Notes: generated by a model from the sequence alone, not told the origin. A stretch of DNA of 64,000 nucleotides from Isoetes taiwanensis (GCA_021234155.1 JAJEKV010000011.1:13061255-13125254), one strand, 5' to 3'; shown: positions 11,076 to 23,575, numbered from the stretch's first letter. Numbers and translations are program-made.

Positions 11076-11327
11076 ATTAGGCAAGATTAGGGGTCTCCAT
11101 CGCCTGGATCAAGCAAGATTAAGCATCAGGCTGGGAACTCTGCTGAGAAAGGCCCAAAATTCTGTTGCGAAGAACTGCCATAACAATCAAGAATATGTTT
11201 TGCATTCTTCATCTTTATATTATCTGATGCATTCTTCATCTCTGCAGCCGGATTTGCAAGATCAAACATGAATTTGGGGGAATCGATGGGTGCAGGGGGA
11301 ATCGGTGGGTGCAGAAGGCCACGTATA

Positions 11328-11448
11328 GAAACCTACGCCACCAGAAGGTTTCTGGAAGAAACCTGGCGGCGCCGCCACTCGCGGCTGCCGCCGCTCGTGG
11401 CGCCGCCGCCAGGTTTCTTCCAGAAACCTTCAGGTGGCGTAGGTTTCT
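11328..11448. repeat. Foldback element with ~48-bp arms and GC-rich loop
   Basis: The left arm 11328-11376 (GAAACCTACGCCACC...CTGGCGGCG) is almost exactly reverse-complemented at 11399-11447. The loop is G/C-rich (GCCGCCACTCGCGGCTGCCGC). One single-base gap separates the arms. This is the structure of a foldback or MITE-type insertion. Confidence 0.8.
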
Positions 11449-11914
11449 TTATACATAAAAGCCACTAACTAATGTCATAAGCCCCCATTTTATTTTGCTT
11501 TTGTATATGAGAGTACTATTTTCTCAAATGTGATTGTATCCCATGATAAGACATCAAATGGTATGGATGTATCATGTTTTATAGACATTTAAGGCGTAGG
11601 TAAATAAAAATTGAAAACCTTCAACTCTATACTCCCTGATTCTATGAAATTGGTAACTCTATGTTTTTTAAGTAGGCAATCTGTTTGAGATTTGAGAATT
11701 GAGATTATTGATAAAGAGGCGAAAGAGCTCCTTCACTAAGTCCATATAGTTGGCGAATGTGGTAGAAGAGGGAAAGCTTCTCCAAAAAAATTTGGCGAAT
11801 TAATCTGACTATTTTACTGAAGGAAACCTACTAAGCATAGTGGCAAATTTTTCAAAAATTCAAAAACATAGCAATTTTGCGATAAATAGCCACTAAAATC
11901 AACACTGGTACCAT

Positions 11915-12110
11915 TGCCAGATGTTGGCTCATCCATAAAAATAATGGAAGGATTTGCCATAAGCTCAACAACAATTGTAAGGCGTTTCTGTTGCTCTGTA
12001 GATAGACCAGTGATGCCCGGGATGCCAACAAGCGCAGAACTAAGGGAATCAAGTTCCAAAGATCCACAACCTCTATTTCTGCTCCGATCCTTGCAACTGC
12101 GGACATAAAT
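11915..12110 (-). pseudogene. PDR-type ABCG transporter fragment
   Basis: The minus strand encodes [19 protein letters not shown] then [13 protein letters not shown], followed by [13 protein letters not shown]. These are the ABC signature and Walker B of plant full-size ABCG (PDR) exporters, where [32 protein letters not shown] is typical. The fragment stops at DEPTSG and is followed by unrelated sequence. A frameshift lies just before ELDSL, where the expected EVVDL reads in another frame. About 65 residues of a protein normally near 1400 aa remain. Confidence 0.75.
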
Positions 12111-12223
12111 TCTGAAAAGAAAATCTTCGGTCTGCCCTGCCAGTTACTCGGTTGGAGCATCCTGGATCCAGAACGCAGGTGACCGAGAGTTTACAGCGAA
12201 TAGCAGGTTTTGAGCAGTCATCA

Positions 12224-12263
12224 GCATATCCTAGGTATATTCTAGCATATACCTAGGATATGC
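12224..12263. repeat. Perfect 16-bp inverted repeat
   Basis: GCATATCCTAGGTATA and its exact reverse complement are separated by 8 nt. Each arm contains the palindrome CCTAGG. It lies 20 bp from another hairpin (12283-12306). Function unknown; a small mobile-element end is possible. Confidence 0.7.
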
Positions 12264-12282
12264 CATAAACCCACATAAACAA

Positions 12283-12306
12283 GGGTTTGCCCCCTAGGGG
12301 CAACCC
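12283..12306. repeat. Hairpin GGGTTTGCCCC/GGGGCAACCC
   Basis: Near-perfect stem around CTA with one bulged T. It is similar in sequence to the hairpin at 753-773. Confidence 0.6.
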
Positions 12307-12309
12307 AAA

Positions 12310-13345
12310 AATTCATAATATAGGCAATTTTACAAAGGGGTGATTAAAATGCCTAGTTATCTTTTCAAGTTGGATAATAAAAGTAAGGCTGTAATGTTCG
12401 ACGTCGCACATCCATCATACTGATCTATGAGAGCTTCAATGATACAATCTATCAAAGCTGCAATGATAGTTCTTGTTTTGAAAATGTTGATTTGAAGCTC
12501 AAATGCCAGTACTAGCTTCCTGATTTAGCTTCCTGTAATACCTCTATTGTACATCGGAATGATCTGACAAGAATGGTCTCTATATATATCTAGACGAACT
12601 CCAAGATCGCGCCACTCCAATAGATGAGATCGCGCGAAGTGTCCTGCATGCATGTAGGTTTTGGAATATTCCAGAACCTCCTAGAGTCAGCTCATATATA
12701 GGAAGATGCAAGAGGATATCTCCAAGAAATATAGGTAGCTTAATCGACAAAGGTCTAAGACGTGCAAATAGAAAATTGTGAATTTGAACATTGCCTCATG
12801 TGACTACCTTTTGCATCCTGTGATGATTTGGATAGTTATCTATATATTTGTGCCATTCTCATTTATATATTGGAAAGTTCGTTCTCGTTTCATCTTCTCA
12901 TGTGTCTAATCTCTCATAGATCTTGCCCTTCAATAGACGCTTCCATTCTATGGTTCACTTTGTTCTTGTAGGGTCAAGACCTTTGATACGATCATTCGTT
13001 TACGATTTGCTAATAGTTGAAAAAATATTGTATTAAGCACAATTTTATTAAATATAGAAAATAATAGGGAAGTTAGAATAATTTTAATGTAGGGTTATTG
13101 GAGGGTTATGTATACCCCTATACTTATAGTAGGGTTATATGTATTAAAAAGGGTTATATTACACATTCAAGGAGAGGGTTATGTATACCGTCTATGTCAC
13201 TTTTTACATATGTATGCATATATGTGTACATGATGCTCAAATATATAACCAATCCTTCCAATCTATGGTTGCTGCAGGGTTATATATATCCTACATTGGA
13301 CATGTATGTAGGTTTCAATGAAGGGGTTATACATACCCTATCTCC
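12310..13345. other. AT-rich interval with GGGTTATRTATACC repeats
   Basis: No gene. Between 13091 and 13340 GGGTTAT followed by a TATA-rich stretch recurs about seven times at irregular spacing. This lies just upstream of the gypsy remnant and could be part of its internal or 5' region. Confidence 0.4.
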
Positions 13346-13833
13346 ATGAAGCAGCTGCAGAAAAGCATAATTAAAGATAGGTTAGACTACATCCTCAGGC
13401 TAGAGGTAAGTGAGCCTAGTCAAGTGAAGAAAAGCGAGCCAAATTTGAGCCAGTTGCCTGGGCCAATAGCAAGGCTCATAAAGGAGTTTCATGATGTATT
13501 CACGGATGAAATCCGTCAGCTACCACCATATAGGATCGTGGAGTGTGAGATCACACTAGCACCAGATGCTAAGCCTACCAGCAAGGCCTCCTACAGGATG
13601 AGTACTCCAGAGTTAATTGAGCTCAAGAAGCAGTTGCAAGAACTGCTTGAGCTCGGGTTCATCGGGCAAGTGTGTCACCCTTCAGGACATCAATCCTTTT
13701 TGTGAAGAAAAAGGATGGGAGTTTGAGAATGTACATAGATTACCGTCAATTGAATAAGCAAACGGTAAAGAATAAATATGCCTTGCCCAGGGCAGATGAT
13801 TTGATGGACCAGCTGCAAGGTTGTATATTCATT
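13346..13833 (+). pseudogene. Ty3/gypsy Pol fragment (start of reverse transcriptase)
   Basis: Encodes the pre-RT linker and first RT blocks of a gypsy element: EFHDVFTDEIRQLPPYR, then [20 protein letters not shown], then after a frameshift near 13670 [20 protein letters not shown] and [15 protein letters not shown]. The YxDD box, RNase H and integrase are absent. Only about 90 bp separate the break from a polypurine tract and LTR, so most of pol was deleted internally. Family usual Pol length exceeds 1000 aa. Confidence 0.85.
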
Positions 13834-13920
13834 AAAAATCAAAGTTGTATATTCATGTGTGTTTTGCAGGGTTAGCTTAGAGTCGTCACCCTAGCGCAAT
13901 GCTGAGGACATCATTATCCT

Positions 13921-13933
13921 AAGGGGGGGAGAA
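13921..13933 (+). other. Polypurine tract of the gypsy remnant
   Basis: AAGGGGGGGAGAA stands immediately before the TG start of the LTR, the position and composition expected of a plus-strand primer site. Confidence 0.7.
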
Positions 13934-15569
13934 TGTGATGTTCCATGGAAATATACGCCATAAATACATATATTTCTAGGTCCGTCACTATACAAGTCTA
14001 CCTTCATAGCCTTGTATACCTTAGATTAGTGGCATAAGGTGCATGACTAAGTTATTTATATAACTTAGCCAACCTTAGGTTAAGACCATTTTCCACATGG
14101 CCTTAACCTATTGGGCACCCGCCACATGGCCTTAACCTATTGGGCATCCTATTGGAGCCACGTGGCATAACATGTGAACCCTAACCTATAAAGGCCTAAA
14201 CCCTAACCCTAGGCCTCTTTCCTGGCTCCAACAGTCTGTGAACATTCTTCGCGCTCGAAACTCCGTTTTGAGAACCGTTTGCTATGGCACAGCCTAGCAC
14301 AGCAGCCCCCAGAACGTGTGCACGTCCTTGGAGTGCGAGCTACTTCGACCACCTCGAAGACCATGGAGATGCCGGGAATAGGAGGGAGTTCCTCAGGAGC
14401 AGGTATTTGGATTAGAGTTCTTTGTAGATCATCTAGAAGTTCGGACTCCAGATGAGTTAACATTTCGTGTCCCTAGTAGAGCCTTCCTAGACACCTCAGT
14501 ATAATGAACCCTAACTGTAAGTTAGATGTATATGATTAGATTTAGATGTTCTTCTTATCATGATCATGTTATGTGGATATGTGATATTGGTTGATCATGT
14601 TTGCTCCTCTTGTATTGGGAAGGGGGGTAGAGACCTAGTAGCCATTACTTAGTAATGCTCCTAGTTTAGACTCTTTAGTTCCTATTATTATGCAGCCTGT
14701 GCATAGGAACCTACCGGGCCATGGGAGCTATGATGACTTAGCACTACATAACGGGGCTAGAGGCGAGACGGAGGGAGGGTCCCTGCTGAGCGTGGCTACT
14801 GGGGACCCCATAGCAGGCTAGGCTTATGGCCGGTCACTTCGAGTTGGTCGGGCATGGGTCCGACACTCCTGTGGTAGCAATGGTGTCGCCCTGCCTCTCA
14901 AGAGCTGCAAGTGACGGCCTGACTCTTGTTTTGGGGGGTTAAGTCGGGGAAGAATCGAGTGTCGCCACGATTCTATAGCCGCCCGTGGAACCTACCCCGG
15001 GACGGGAAGATGGAACCCCTCCTGCCTCGATAGACTGGGGAGATGCAACCTGGAGCAGTCTCGATGGGTGATACCATGATATTGCGTATCCGGAAGGCTA
15101 GAGTCATACCAGAGCTCGATCTAGCCTATCTGAAAAGTATGCACAAGAGGGGCAGATGGAGTGGTCAACCCTAGCTATTGTCTCGAGCCAGCCCCGCCAT
15201 GGTTATGATTCGGTCTGCTCTATCTTGAGGGCTAGCTGTCAGTCTACCTCCTCATGAGTCTGAGCCTTGGGTAGGAGCTCTCATGTTTTATGGCATGTAT
15301 TTATCTCTATTGTATCTATGGATGTATAGATGTGTTACCCTTCGAGGTAGTCCGATGTATTGTTATTGCTAGTTTTGACGATGTTTATGCTTCCGCTATT
15401 ATAGGAGCCATAGGGGAAGAGCGCACAAGACACCTTTGTATCCCCTTCCTGCACTAGTCACACCCCGGAGTGCAGGATAGACGGAGGGCCCGTGCGGTCG
15501 AAGGACCGGATGGGGGATTTCCTACGGAGTGTACAGCCGGGCGTCGTATATTTTGTAGGGAGCGTCACA
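13934..15569 (+). repeat. 3' LTR of the Ty3/gypsy remnant (~1.64 kb)
   Basis: Starts TGTGATG right after the polypurine tract and ends CGTCACA, giving a short terminal inverted repeat TGTGA/TCACA. A TATAAAG at 14187-14193 is a plausible LTR promoter. A near-perfect 27-bp tandem duplication of CCACATGGCCTTAACCTATT lies at about 14093-14148. No second LTR copy is visible in the window. The right flank is LINE sequence. Confidence 0.7.
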
Positions 15570-15571
15570 CC

Positions 15572-17068
15572 CCCTTTCTATTTTTTATTGTCATGGAGGC
15601 TCTTCTAGTAAATTGGATGATGCCAAATCTACTAACCTAATTAAGGGTCTCCATCTTCCTGACAATTCTCAGGCATACCAAATCCTTAATGGTCACTTTG
15701 CAGATGATACATTTATCCTGTTCTCTATGGATCATAACTCTATCATGAACACTCAGCAGATTCTCAATGATTTTGGGGATGCTTCAGGATGCAGGGTTAA
15801 TCCAGCTAAATCAGCAATTCAAGCAAGGGATGAGGATAAAGGAAAGCAGGTGGCTGACCTTTTGGGCTATAAGTGTAATTCCCCCAGTACTAAGTCAAAG
15901 ATCCTGGAAGTATCCTATGCCATTAGATGTAATGCATCAGACTTATGGAGCAATATTATAGATAAGTTCTATAAAAAGGTTGATACTCTGAACTCTAAAT
16001 ATCTGTCCAAAAATGGTAGAGCTATTATTGCCAACTTTGTGATATCATCGTCTCAAGTTTATCAACCTTCAGTTATCATGGCTCCCAAAAAGGTTTCTAA
16101 TAAATTGCAGAGTATTATTGGCAGGTTTATAGCTTGTGGTCAATTGGCACCCTGTGTCAATGAAGGAATGTTGTGAAACTAAAAAGAATGCTTGTCTAGG
16201 CACTATTAATGTTGAGAAGCAAGGTTGGGCCTTGGCAGCAAAATATTTCTACAAGGCTTGTCACAATAATATTAGGCATCCGATCTCTATTCTCATAAGA
16301 TCTTTAAAGATGGAGCATCCTCACTCGATTTATTTTCCCTTCTCTGTTCCTACTAACACTCCAGGTATTATTAAGAAATTGATTAATGCTTGGTTGGAGG
16401 TGAGACACATGTATACATGGAAGGAGAGACTTTCAATGGAGCAATCCATAGTCTGGAATCCAGCCTTAATACTTGACAACCCGAAAATGTGCCTTGCTTG
16501 TCACTTCCCTGACCAAGCAAGGTTATGGAAAACAAAAGGGGTTATTTTTATTAAGGATCTGTTCGATGAAAATGGGATTATAGCCTTTAATAACTCTGTG
16601 CTTGCAGGGGAGGATGATCAAGCAAAGGTCCTTTATGAAGCTATTCTGATTCTCATCTCCCATGGCACTTGGTCCAATGTTGAGAATTCATGGTAGCATA
16701 ATGGAAAGCACGGCTATAAAGTCAGAAAAGCTTATAAATTCCTCATGAACAGTCAAGAAATAACAATCCATCAGAAATGGGGAATTCAGCCAGATAGGGG
16801 TGGTCGTAATTTGAAATTTATGTGGAATAGCGCCATCAATCCGAAGATAAAGGCCTTTATATGGCAGCTTTGGCACAAAAGTTCGGCAACCAACAGTAAG
16901 AGGCACAAATTATCTATGACTAACTCTGATGTTTGTGACAGGTGTTTAAATGCTAGGGAGGATGAGAATCATATGTTTAGACAATGCTTGCAGTCAGAAT
17001 GGATTTTGGAGCTTGCTTCTAATATCTTTGGTTTCGATCTTATAGCCTTAAATAAGGCGAAATTCTAA
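15572..17068 (+). pseudogene. LINE (non-LTR retrotransposon) RT and zf-RVT fragment
   Basis: The 3' part of a plant L1-type ORF2. It begins PFLFFIVMEAL directly at the LTR edge, shifts frame, then gives FADDTFILFS (FADD catalytic box), GCRVNPAKSAI, LSKNGRAIIANF and, after another frameshift near 16140 and a TAG at 16694, the zinc-binding reverse-transcriptase tail INPKIKAFIWQLWHK with CDRCLNAREDENHMFRQC. Endonuclease and the front of RT are missing. At least two frameshifts and one stop show it is dead. Confidence 0.88.
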
Positions 17069-17529
17069 CCCTTGTGACTGGAGAATTTACATTCTTTTGT
17101 GGAGAATTTGGAAAGGAAGAAATGCCTTCATTTTTAATTGCGAAATTATTCCCCCTGAAGGGATAATTAAGCAAGTTCAATATGATATTAATTGGATTCA
17201 TGAAATTAACAGTTGAATTTGTGGTACTTTCAGAGGTTCTGTTCATGCTGACACCATAACTTAAGTGGAGTAGAATCAATCTTAGGGCAAATCGCGAACG
17301 TATTTTCTTCTGTACGATACCAGTCTGCAATTGGCTTCAACCTAGAGCATACCATCTTGATTTAATGCGATCATTTAGCTGCACACATGTTTAACTAGTA
17401 CCTGGAATGAGGAAACCCAATTCAACACCTTTACCACCAATTCTTAAAAAGTCACAAGCCATATGAACACCATCATGAATAGCTATTCCAATAGTGATGG
17501 TTCCTGCAATTACAGGTGCACCAGATCAC

Positions 17530-17626
17530 TGTAAAAACCAGTGAACTATGAATTTTAAGGAAAGACAATACTAGAACGTTGTAAAAACCAGTGCTATGAA
17601 TCTTAAGGAAAGACAATACTGTACAT
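17530..17626. repeat. Tandem duplication, ~50-bp unit
   Basis: TGTAAAAACCAGTG...CTATGAAT.TTAAGGAAAGACAATACT is present at 17530-17579 and again from 17580, with small changes. Confidence 0.8.
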
Positions 17627-18451
17627 GCCTTGTGAAAGCAAAGGTTGTCGTCAAAGGAAATGTGGACTGTAACCATATTATTGTATTTTTAACTTGGTAA
17701 CACTGCCATAGCAGGACTGATGCACGCAAAACCCATGAAGATTAAAAGATGCATAAAGTAGACCATGATGCACATGAATACAGAAATCAATAGATTCAGA
17801 TCGGAGTACAACCTGTATGCATAAATTGAAAAGACCTCTTTTGTAATAAAACCATATGGACACATCTATGGTGACAAGTTCCAGGAGAACAGTAAGAGAA
17901 ATTTAGGGCAAATGACATGAAATTATGTTTAGAATATTGTCCAACCAAGTGACAACTGCTTTTCTCAATCTATATAATTCAGTCTATCACATGCTTGGCA
18001 TAACCTGACCTGAGCAACCTTACTGTTTAAGAGAAGAAGAGTTTGGCAAAACCCCTGTTGCACATAATATCACACAAATTCTATTCCTTGCTAGGTTAAA
18101 CTGCTGCACCTATGCTTTCCAATATCCAACACCCAAACCTTCTGCCAATGCTCTAAAAACACCCAAACCTTCTGCCAATGCTCCAACAGATAAATCTGAC
18201 CACTCTTGAAGGCAGTGCATACAGGACTTCTCTGGGCGATGAGTGATTGACTTAGAGTCTGGCGCAGTATCTGGCTCAAAGTTTGGCTGAAGTTTAGATA
18301 GTTCAGAAGTTTGGCTAATAGTTTAGATATAGAAAGTGACAATATTGCAGCAATATATCTAGAAGTTACTAACTATACTTAAGGGTCTCTTCTCTAAAAT
18401 TAACCAACAGTGGCTGCGAGAATATTGCAAGAAAAAGACACACCTTCAAGT
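17627..18451. other. Intergenic; one 30-bp duplication
   Basis: ACCCAAACCTTCTGCCAATGCTC is repeated at 18131 and 18161. No supportable gene. It sits between the LINE and the hAT element. Confidence 0.5.
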
Positions 18452-21119
18452 TTATTTGAGACTGCGAAGTTCCCATAAATTCCCGTCATGAGATGGATCA
18501 TTGCCGACCTCGTCATCCATTATGGTTGTGTTCACGCTAACACCTTCAACATGTGTTTTGGAAACTCCATGGCGTTTGCAATCTTCTTTCCAAAGCTCAT
18601 AAACCATTTCATAAGGAAAATTATCTAACTCAATAATCACAACTGTATATTCTTAATGCCGCATCTAAGCTACCATCTAATCTGTTCCGCAGCTTATTTT
18701 TTATGAAGGTCGTCGTACTAAAGCATCTTTCATCCGCCACGCTTCCAAGAATCATACACAAACATAGTTCTGCCAATTTGAAGTACTCAGAAAGAGCAAT
18801 GCGTAACACGCTATTGGAACCTAGCAGCTGCCAAAGACGACTTGCACTACCAAATTCAGAAGGCTTCTCAAGGTCTTTGACCTGCTCATACATTGTAGTG
18901 CCGAAGAGCTTGGATTGCATCTTAAGTTGTTCCCAATCCAAAATTCCATCAATGGATTCAGAGCCAATAGTCTTGCTGGAGCAGAAATACTCCTGAATGG
19001 TTTCTGATTTTTCTACAAAGTTCTTTGATATTGTTGACTGGCCATGTGCATCAATCCAAAATTGGGGAAAAACAATACCAGTTGCGATAAGTACATTTTC
19101 GGGTGGAAAACGTGAGTGCAACTCAGTCACCAAGTCATTTGTGACCTACATACAATCCAGAAGTATTAGAAAACATACAATTTCAAAATTAGAAAGGATT
19201 TTCTCTCTTTTTTCCAAATTATGTCTACGAGATGATTGAAATGCTTACTTGTCTCATATGAAGCTTAACCTTTTCCACATACACAGGCATATCAGAATTC
19301 TTAAAGTCGCATTTTCGATAATGACCTCCTCTATCACCTTTCTTTCTAACATACGTTCGAATAAATTTACCTTTTACGTAGATGGATAATATGCCACTAG
19401 GGTCGTATTGCAAAAAGCTTTCTTGTGATCCCACTGCTGCCATCTTAAATAAATCTTTATGCAACAAGAAGCAAGATTCTCCGGTCAACTTATTATCAAG
19501 ATATAGATTCTGAAGCTCTGTCTGCATCATTTTCCTAGCCAGTGTGTATTCAGGAATGAAAATATTCTTATCCTACGAAATCTTTATCAGATAATTCAAC
19601 TTGGACAAAAGAGGCTTCAATGCAAACAATGTTAGAATAGTTTCAAAGTCTGTCAGAATTTGTAAAAGTTCGCTCGCTTTCTGTGCAATATTACTGTCTT
19701 CATCAAAACTCATCTCATCTAATAAACCAACCAATGAGACGTATTCTTCGCAGAGACATTTGACAGGCCCGTGTAAAGAAATCCACCGTGTGGTTACATC
19801 CTTCAAAAGTTTCTTTCCATCAGTAAATCTATCAGCAAAAGCTCGAAATGCTGCACACCTTTTGGAACTCTTACTAAAAAATTTATAAGAGGTTCTAACA
19901 GCCAATTCTACCTTGGCAACAAGCGGAGAATCTGAAATTGTCTTGTATGCCAAGTTTGTTCTATGGCTCATGCAATGAATCACGTTCAAGTAAGGCGCAA
20001 GCTTAGACTGCAACCTTACCCCTAATCTAGTTCTGCTGCCTTGCATCACGGCAGTACCATCAGCACCAAAGCAAACTAATTTCCTCGCACATTCTAACTT
20101 ACTCAAGCCTGCAACATTAGATAGACTATCAAGAAGAACATTAAACAATGCTTCTGCATCAGCACTCAGAGCAAGCTTCTGAATCCCTAAAAAGTATGAC
20201 TTGCATTGAAAATTAACCACTGCATAAAGATGCATTGCAACCCAAGCAGTATTGTCAACTGCACTCACCTCCTCCATAGATAAAGAGAAGAAATTAGCAT
20301 TCTTTGCTACTGTTTTGAACTCTACCTTCAAAGCTTCATTGATATAATTGGCAAACTCCCAACCAACTGAATTACTCCAATGATAAATGGGACATAAGGG
20401 GACTTTTTGGGCAAGTAAAAAAGAATGCAACTTTGGATAATCCTTCATAGGCTTCCCATTCTTAAGCAAGTGAAAAACTGATCGCATTTGAATTACCTTG
20501 GCATCAAAGTTCAATCTATCCTGCCTGGAAAATAATATATGCAATGAAGTAAGTTTGCTCTGCTTTTGCTCAATCTTTAACAAATTATCTTTGTTTGGAT
20601 TTCGGTCCAGGACTTCGGTCCCTTATGTACTTGGTCCCATAACCCGATTGGGTTCCGTGGACGTTAAAAATTTTTCCTTCCTTCCTTCCTTCCTTCCACA
20701 TTTTTTCTATGCTTATTATCAGGAACCCATTCAATGACCTCTTGCTGCTCACTATTTTCATCTCGTATCATGAACCTCTTCTTGCCATGGTGTTTCATAA
20801 TGCCATCATACTTGCATTGGATAAGGACATCTCTAGTACGTGCCAAAGAGCGGACCTTACACCTGACCCACTCTCCTCCATCTACAATCGCTTGCTTAAT
20901 ATAAGGAAATTCTGTTACCCACTCTTGTCTAAAAGAACGACCAATAGCATATGCATCTTTCCTTTTCTTCCGTAAGCCCCTAGAAGAAAGGAGTGGTGCA
21001 TCATTTGAACTGTCCAAGCAACCATTCTTATCATTGCGTAAAGGTATTACGTTACTGCATTTGGGATCTGCATCCTTTGACACATTAGAATAGTCAATTA
21101 TACTTCTTTGTCGTGACAT
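18452..21119 (-). pseudogene. hAT-superfamily transposase, interrupted
   Basis: Cut-and-paste DNA transposase. The ATG at 21119 starts an N-terminal piece with a BED/TTF-like zinc-finger region (GEWVRCKVRS...KYDGIMKHHGKKR). The body (20583-19249) has VCFGADGTAVMQGSRTRLG and HCMSHRTNLAYKT, typical of the hAT core. A 103-bp intron (19248-19146, CAA|GTAAGC...TATGTAG|GTC) leads to the last exon, where LAELCLCMILGSVADERCFS is the C-terminal hAT dimerisation motif. Damage: a retroposon insertion at about 20590-20700, an in-frame TAG at 19573-19575, and a frameshift near 18640 after which LDNFPYEMVYELWKEDCKR continues the C-terminus. Terminal inverted repeats were not located. Confidence 0.85.
20597..20698 (+). 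mobile_element. Retroposon 3' end with (CCTT)n tail inside hAT gene
   Basis: Carries CCCATAACCCGATTGGGTTCC then GTGGACGTTAAAAATTTT and five CCTT units. The same block occurs reversed at about 57475-57545 with (GGAA)n, and at 45600-45660 with (AGATA)n. A conserved end followed by variable short tandem repeats is the signature of a LINE-mobilised short retroposon. It separates the hAT N-terminal piece from its body. Confidence 0.65.
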
Positions 21120-21221
21120 ATCTGCTTGCTGAATTTACACAGTCCTGCAATAAATACAGAAATAAAGCCAGTATGAGAAGCAAAAAATAAGGACAAAAAA
21201 TGGAGGTCAGCACTATTTATG

Positions 21222-22590
21222 TTAACTCTGAATTAGCTGGTTCACTCTCTTATTGCTGATCATGCTTCTTCTGAGTTTGGTGATATATATAAAGCGAGAT
21301 ATTTCTGGTTTAGAAAGTTCGAAACAATTAGAAGTGATTGGATCCCTAAAATCACAGTGATATCTTCCTCTTATTTCTTGTTCTTCTGATTCCTCAGGCA
21401 TTCTTTTGATTCCTCTTAGCTCGGCCAGAACTAATGAGACTGCCCCAATCAAACCTGAGATTTTGTGAGGTAATTATCTAAACATCCAGGACATCTTTGA
21501 ATGTATTTAAAAAAATCATCTTTGTAAAATTGTCTTTTACTAAATAATTCCTTGAGGCCATACATCTGTTTGCTACATGCATGTGTTCTAAATCATGCTG
21601 AATAATCATATTCACCTAATGGCATCAAGTTAGTGGACGGATTATAAAAATGGTCAAAGATATCTATTGAGAAGCCCAATTTGTTGAATAGCTTTTGCTT
21701 GCATGGGAATCTTTTGTTGATCTTCCATTGGCGGTGATGTTGCAAAGTTGAGGCCGATATGCAGACTGACAAGTGCAAGGAATTGAACACATTTATAGCA
21801 AAGATTTTATGATATCCATGGAGATTCCAGTTCAGGTAACACATAACAGAATGGATCCATAAGAAATTCACACAAAATCGTCAAGCAAAATGTTTCTTTA
21901 CCTGAAATACTCCATCTAAAGCAAGTGCACTGATTCGAATATGATGTTCTGAGTTGCCTGTAAACACAAATCGAGTGCAAGCCATGAATAATATGTGCTT
22001 TGATAAACAGATAAAAGCTTTTGTATGAAAGCTTACCGATTCCTGTTATTAGCAATCCCGAATCCCCATTTACATACAATCGAAAGACTTCAAGCTTATA
22101 ATCTACAAGACCTAGATAATGATTCGTACCTCTTAGGGACGAATGAAGTAGAAAAAAATGGCTTTCGTATTCTAATGGCATGCACATCCATCCTCATTGA
22201 AGGCGAATCGGCTCACCTACCTCGACTGTTACAATTTTCGAATGGCAAAAATGTGGACAAATTTTCGAATGGAAAAATTTCAGTTGTCGATTTTTTTTTT
22301 TTTTTCCAACAATGGTCCTCTAACACATTCGCCATTTTTTTCAACCAAGGCCCTAAAATTTTGCCATTTGGCAATTAATCACCACTCTTTGACACCCTGC
22401 ACCTAACCCAAAAGGCTTTATCTGCCCAAAGTGTATTTTTGTTATGCATAAGCAAACATTCCAGTGCATATTATATATCAACTCATGTTATTCCAATGTT
22501 CCTGTCATGCTTACGCATGTAGCTGAGCCAAATGTGTATTCAACACTCATGATGAAGGAGACTATTATTGCTTCAAGGCATTAATATAAA
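21222..22590. other. No gene seen; flank of hAT element
   Basis: Contains short homopolymers (T13 near 22292) and AT-rich sequence. No motif-bearing frame. Confidence 0.45.
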
Positions 22591-22743
22591 AATGTCTGTG
22601 GATTCTGTTACAAGTTCAGAAGAAAACATATGACATATGATTTTTTATTTTAAGTTTTTTGCTGGAGCTGTGCCTGTCTGTATTATGTTGAAGCTTGCAG
22701 TTCTTGAGCTAATTATGTATTATTTTTGTTTTACAATGATTAA

Positions 22744-22995
22744 TTGTTCAGCATTTTCCGTCAACCATATACCAATGAAGTTTTCAAGGCATTGTGGTGT
22801 TCATGGAAGGCTGTTGAAGATAGACAAGTCATTATGGAAAAGAAGAAAAGGGTTTTTCAATGCACACGATTTTTCACAATTGCATTAGACCTACAATCAC
22901 AGATGAAAAGAACAGGAGCCACGGTTGAAGAGGCAAAATATATAAGGCTCTTACTATTCTTTCTAGATATTAACAACTTAATGATTAGATGCTAA
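22744..22995 (+). other. Unidentified open frame
   Basis: An 83-codon frame beginning at a non-ATG codon has a charged helical stretch (KALWCSWKAVEDRQVIMEKKK). It could be an isolated exon of a large host protein. I could not name it. No splice sites are convincing. Low confidence. Confidence 0.2.
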
Positions 22996-23419
22996 TTCAC
23001 ATGATGATGTTAAGTGGTCTTGGAATTGTAGAGTTGGAAATGTTTCTCTAAATTGTTATGTCTAGGTTTTACTCTTACAATGATATCTTAGTTCAGGTAC
23101 ATAAAAATCCATCAAATCTTCATTTCTATGACACTAAATGCATCAATATATAATACTAAAATAGTAATACTAAAATGCCTTCCCTATGCATGTCAAACAC
23201 AATCCGAAGCTTAATATAATTATCTGGTTATTGTAGCTTAGTTGTTTTTGAAAGTAGTATGAATAAAAAGTTATAGGTTGAAGACAAAATGAAACCAGAG
23301 GTTAAGTCTACTAAAGAAACAACCCCGACCTAAGCCAACAACTTTAAGGGTGGAATGTTGGTTCTAGGTTTTCGCACGCAGGTAAACCATATGTAGGTTC
23401 TTAGCTTATGCCCAACAAC

Positions 23420-23575
23420 ATGGGGCACCATAACTATGAACATATAAAATGTCAAATGCACACAACATACATCTACAAGTTCATCATTAACAAATCAACG
23501 ACGTGGAGCACCATAACTATGAACATATAAAATGCCAAATGCACACAACATACATCTATTCATCATTGACGTATT
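23420..23575. repeat. Tandem duplication, ~83-bp unit
   Basis: CACCATAACTATGAACATATAAAATG...CAAATGCACACAACATACATCTA starts at 23426 and again at 23509. Confidence 0.75.

Noticed and set aside
14190-14216. Telomere-like CCCTAAACCCTAACCC sequence
   Set aside because: Only two or three degenerate units inside an LTR; not a telomere or interstitial telomere array.
14209-14463. Minus-strand 84-codon frame inside the LTR
   Set aside because: It lies in the transcribed part of an LTR with no motif and no similarity to known proteins by eye.
22744-22995. Possible midasin (MDN1) exon
   Set aside because: Faint helical similarity only; no motif specific enough and no splice signals.
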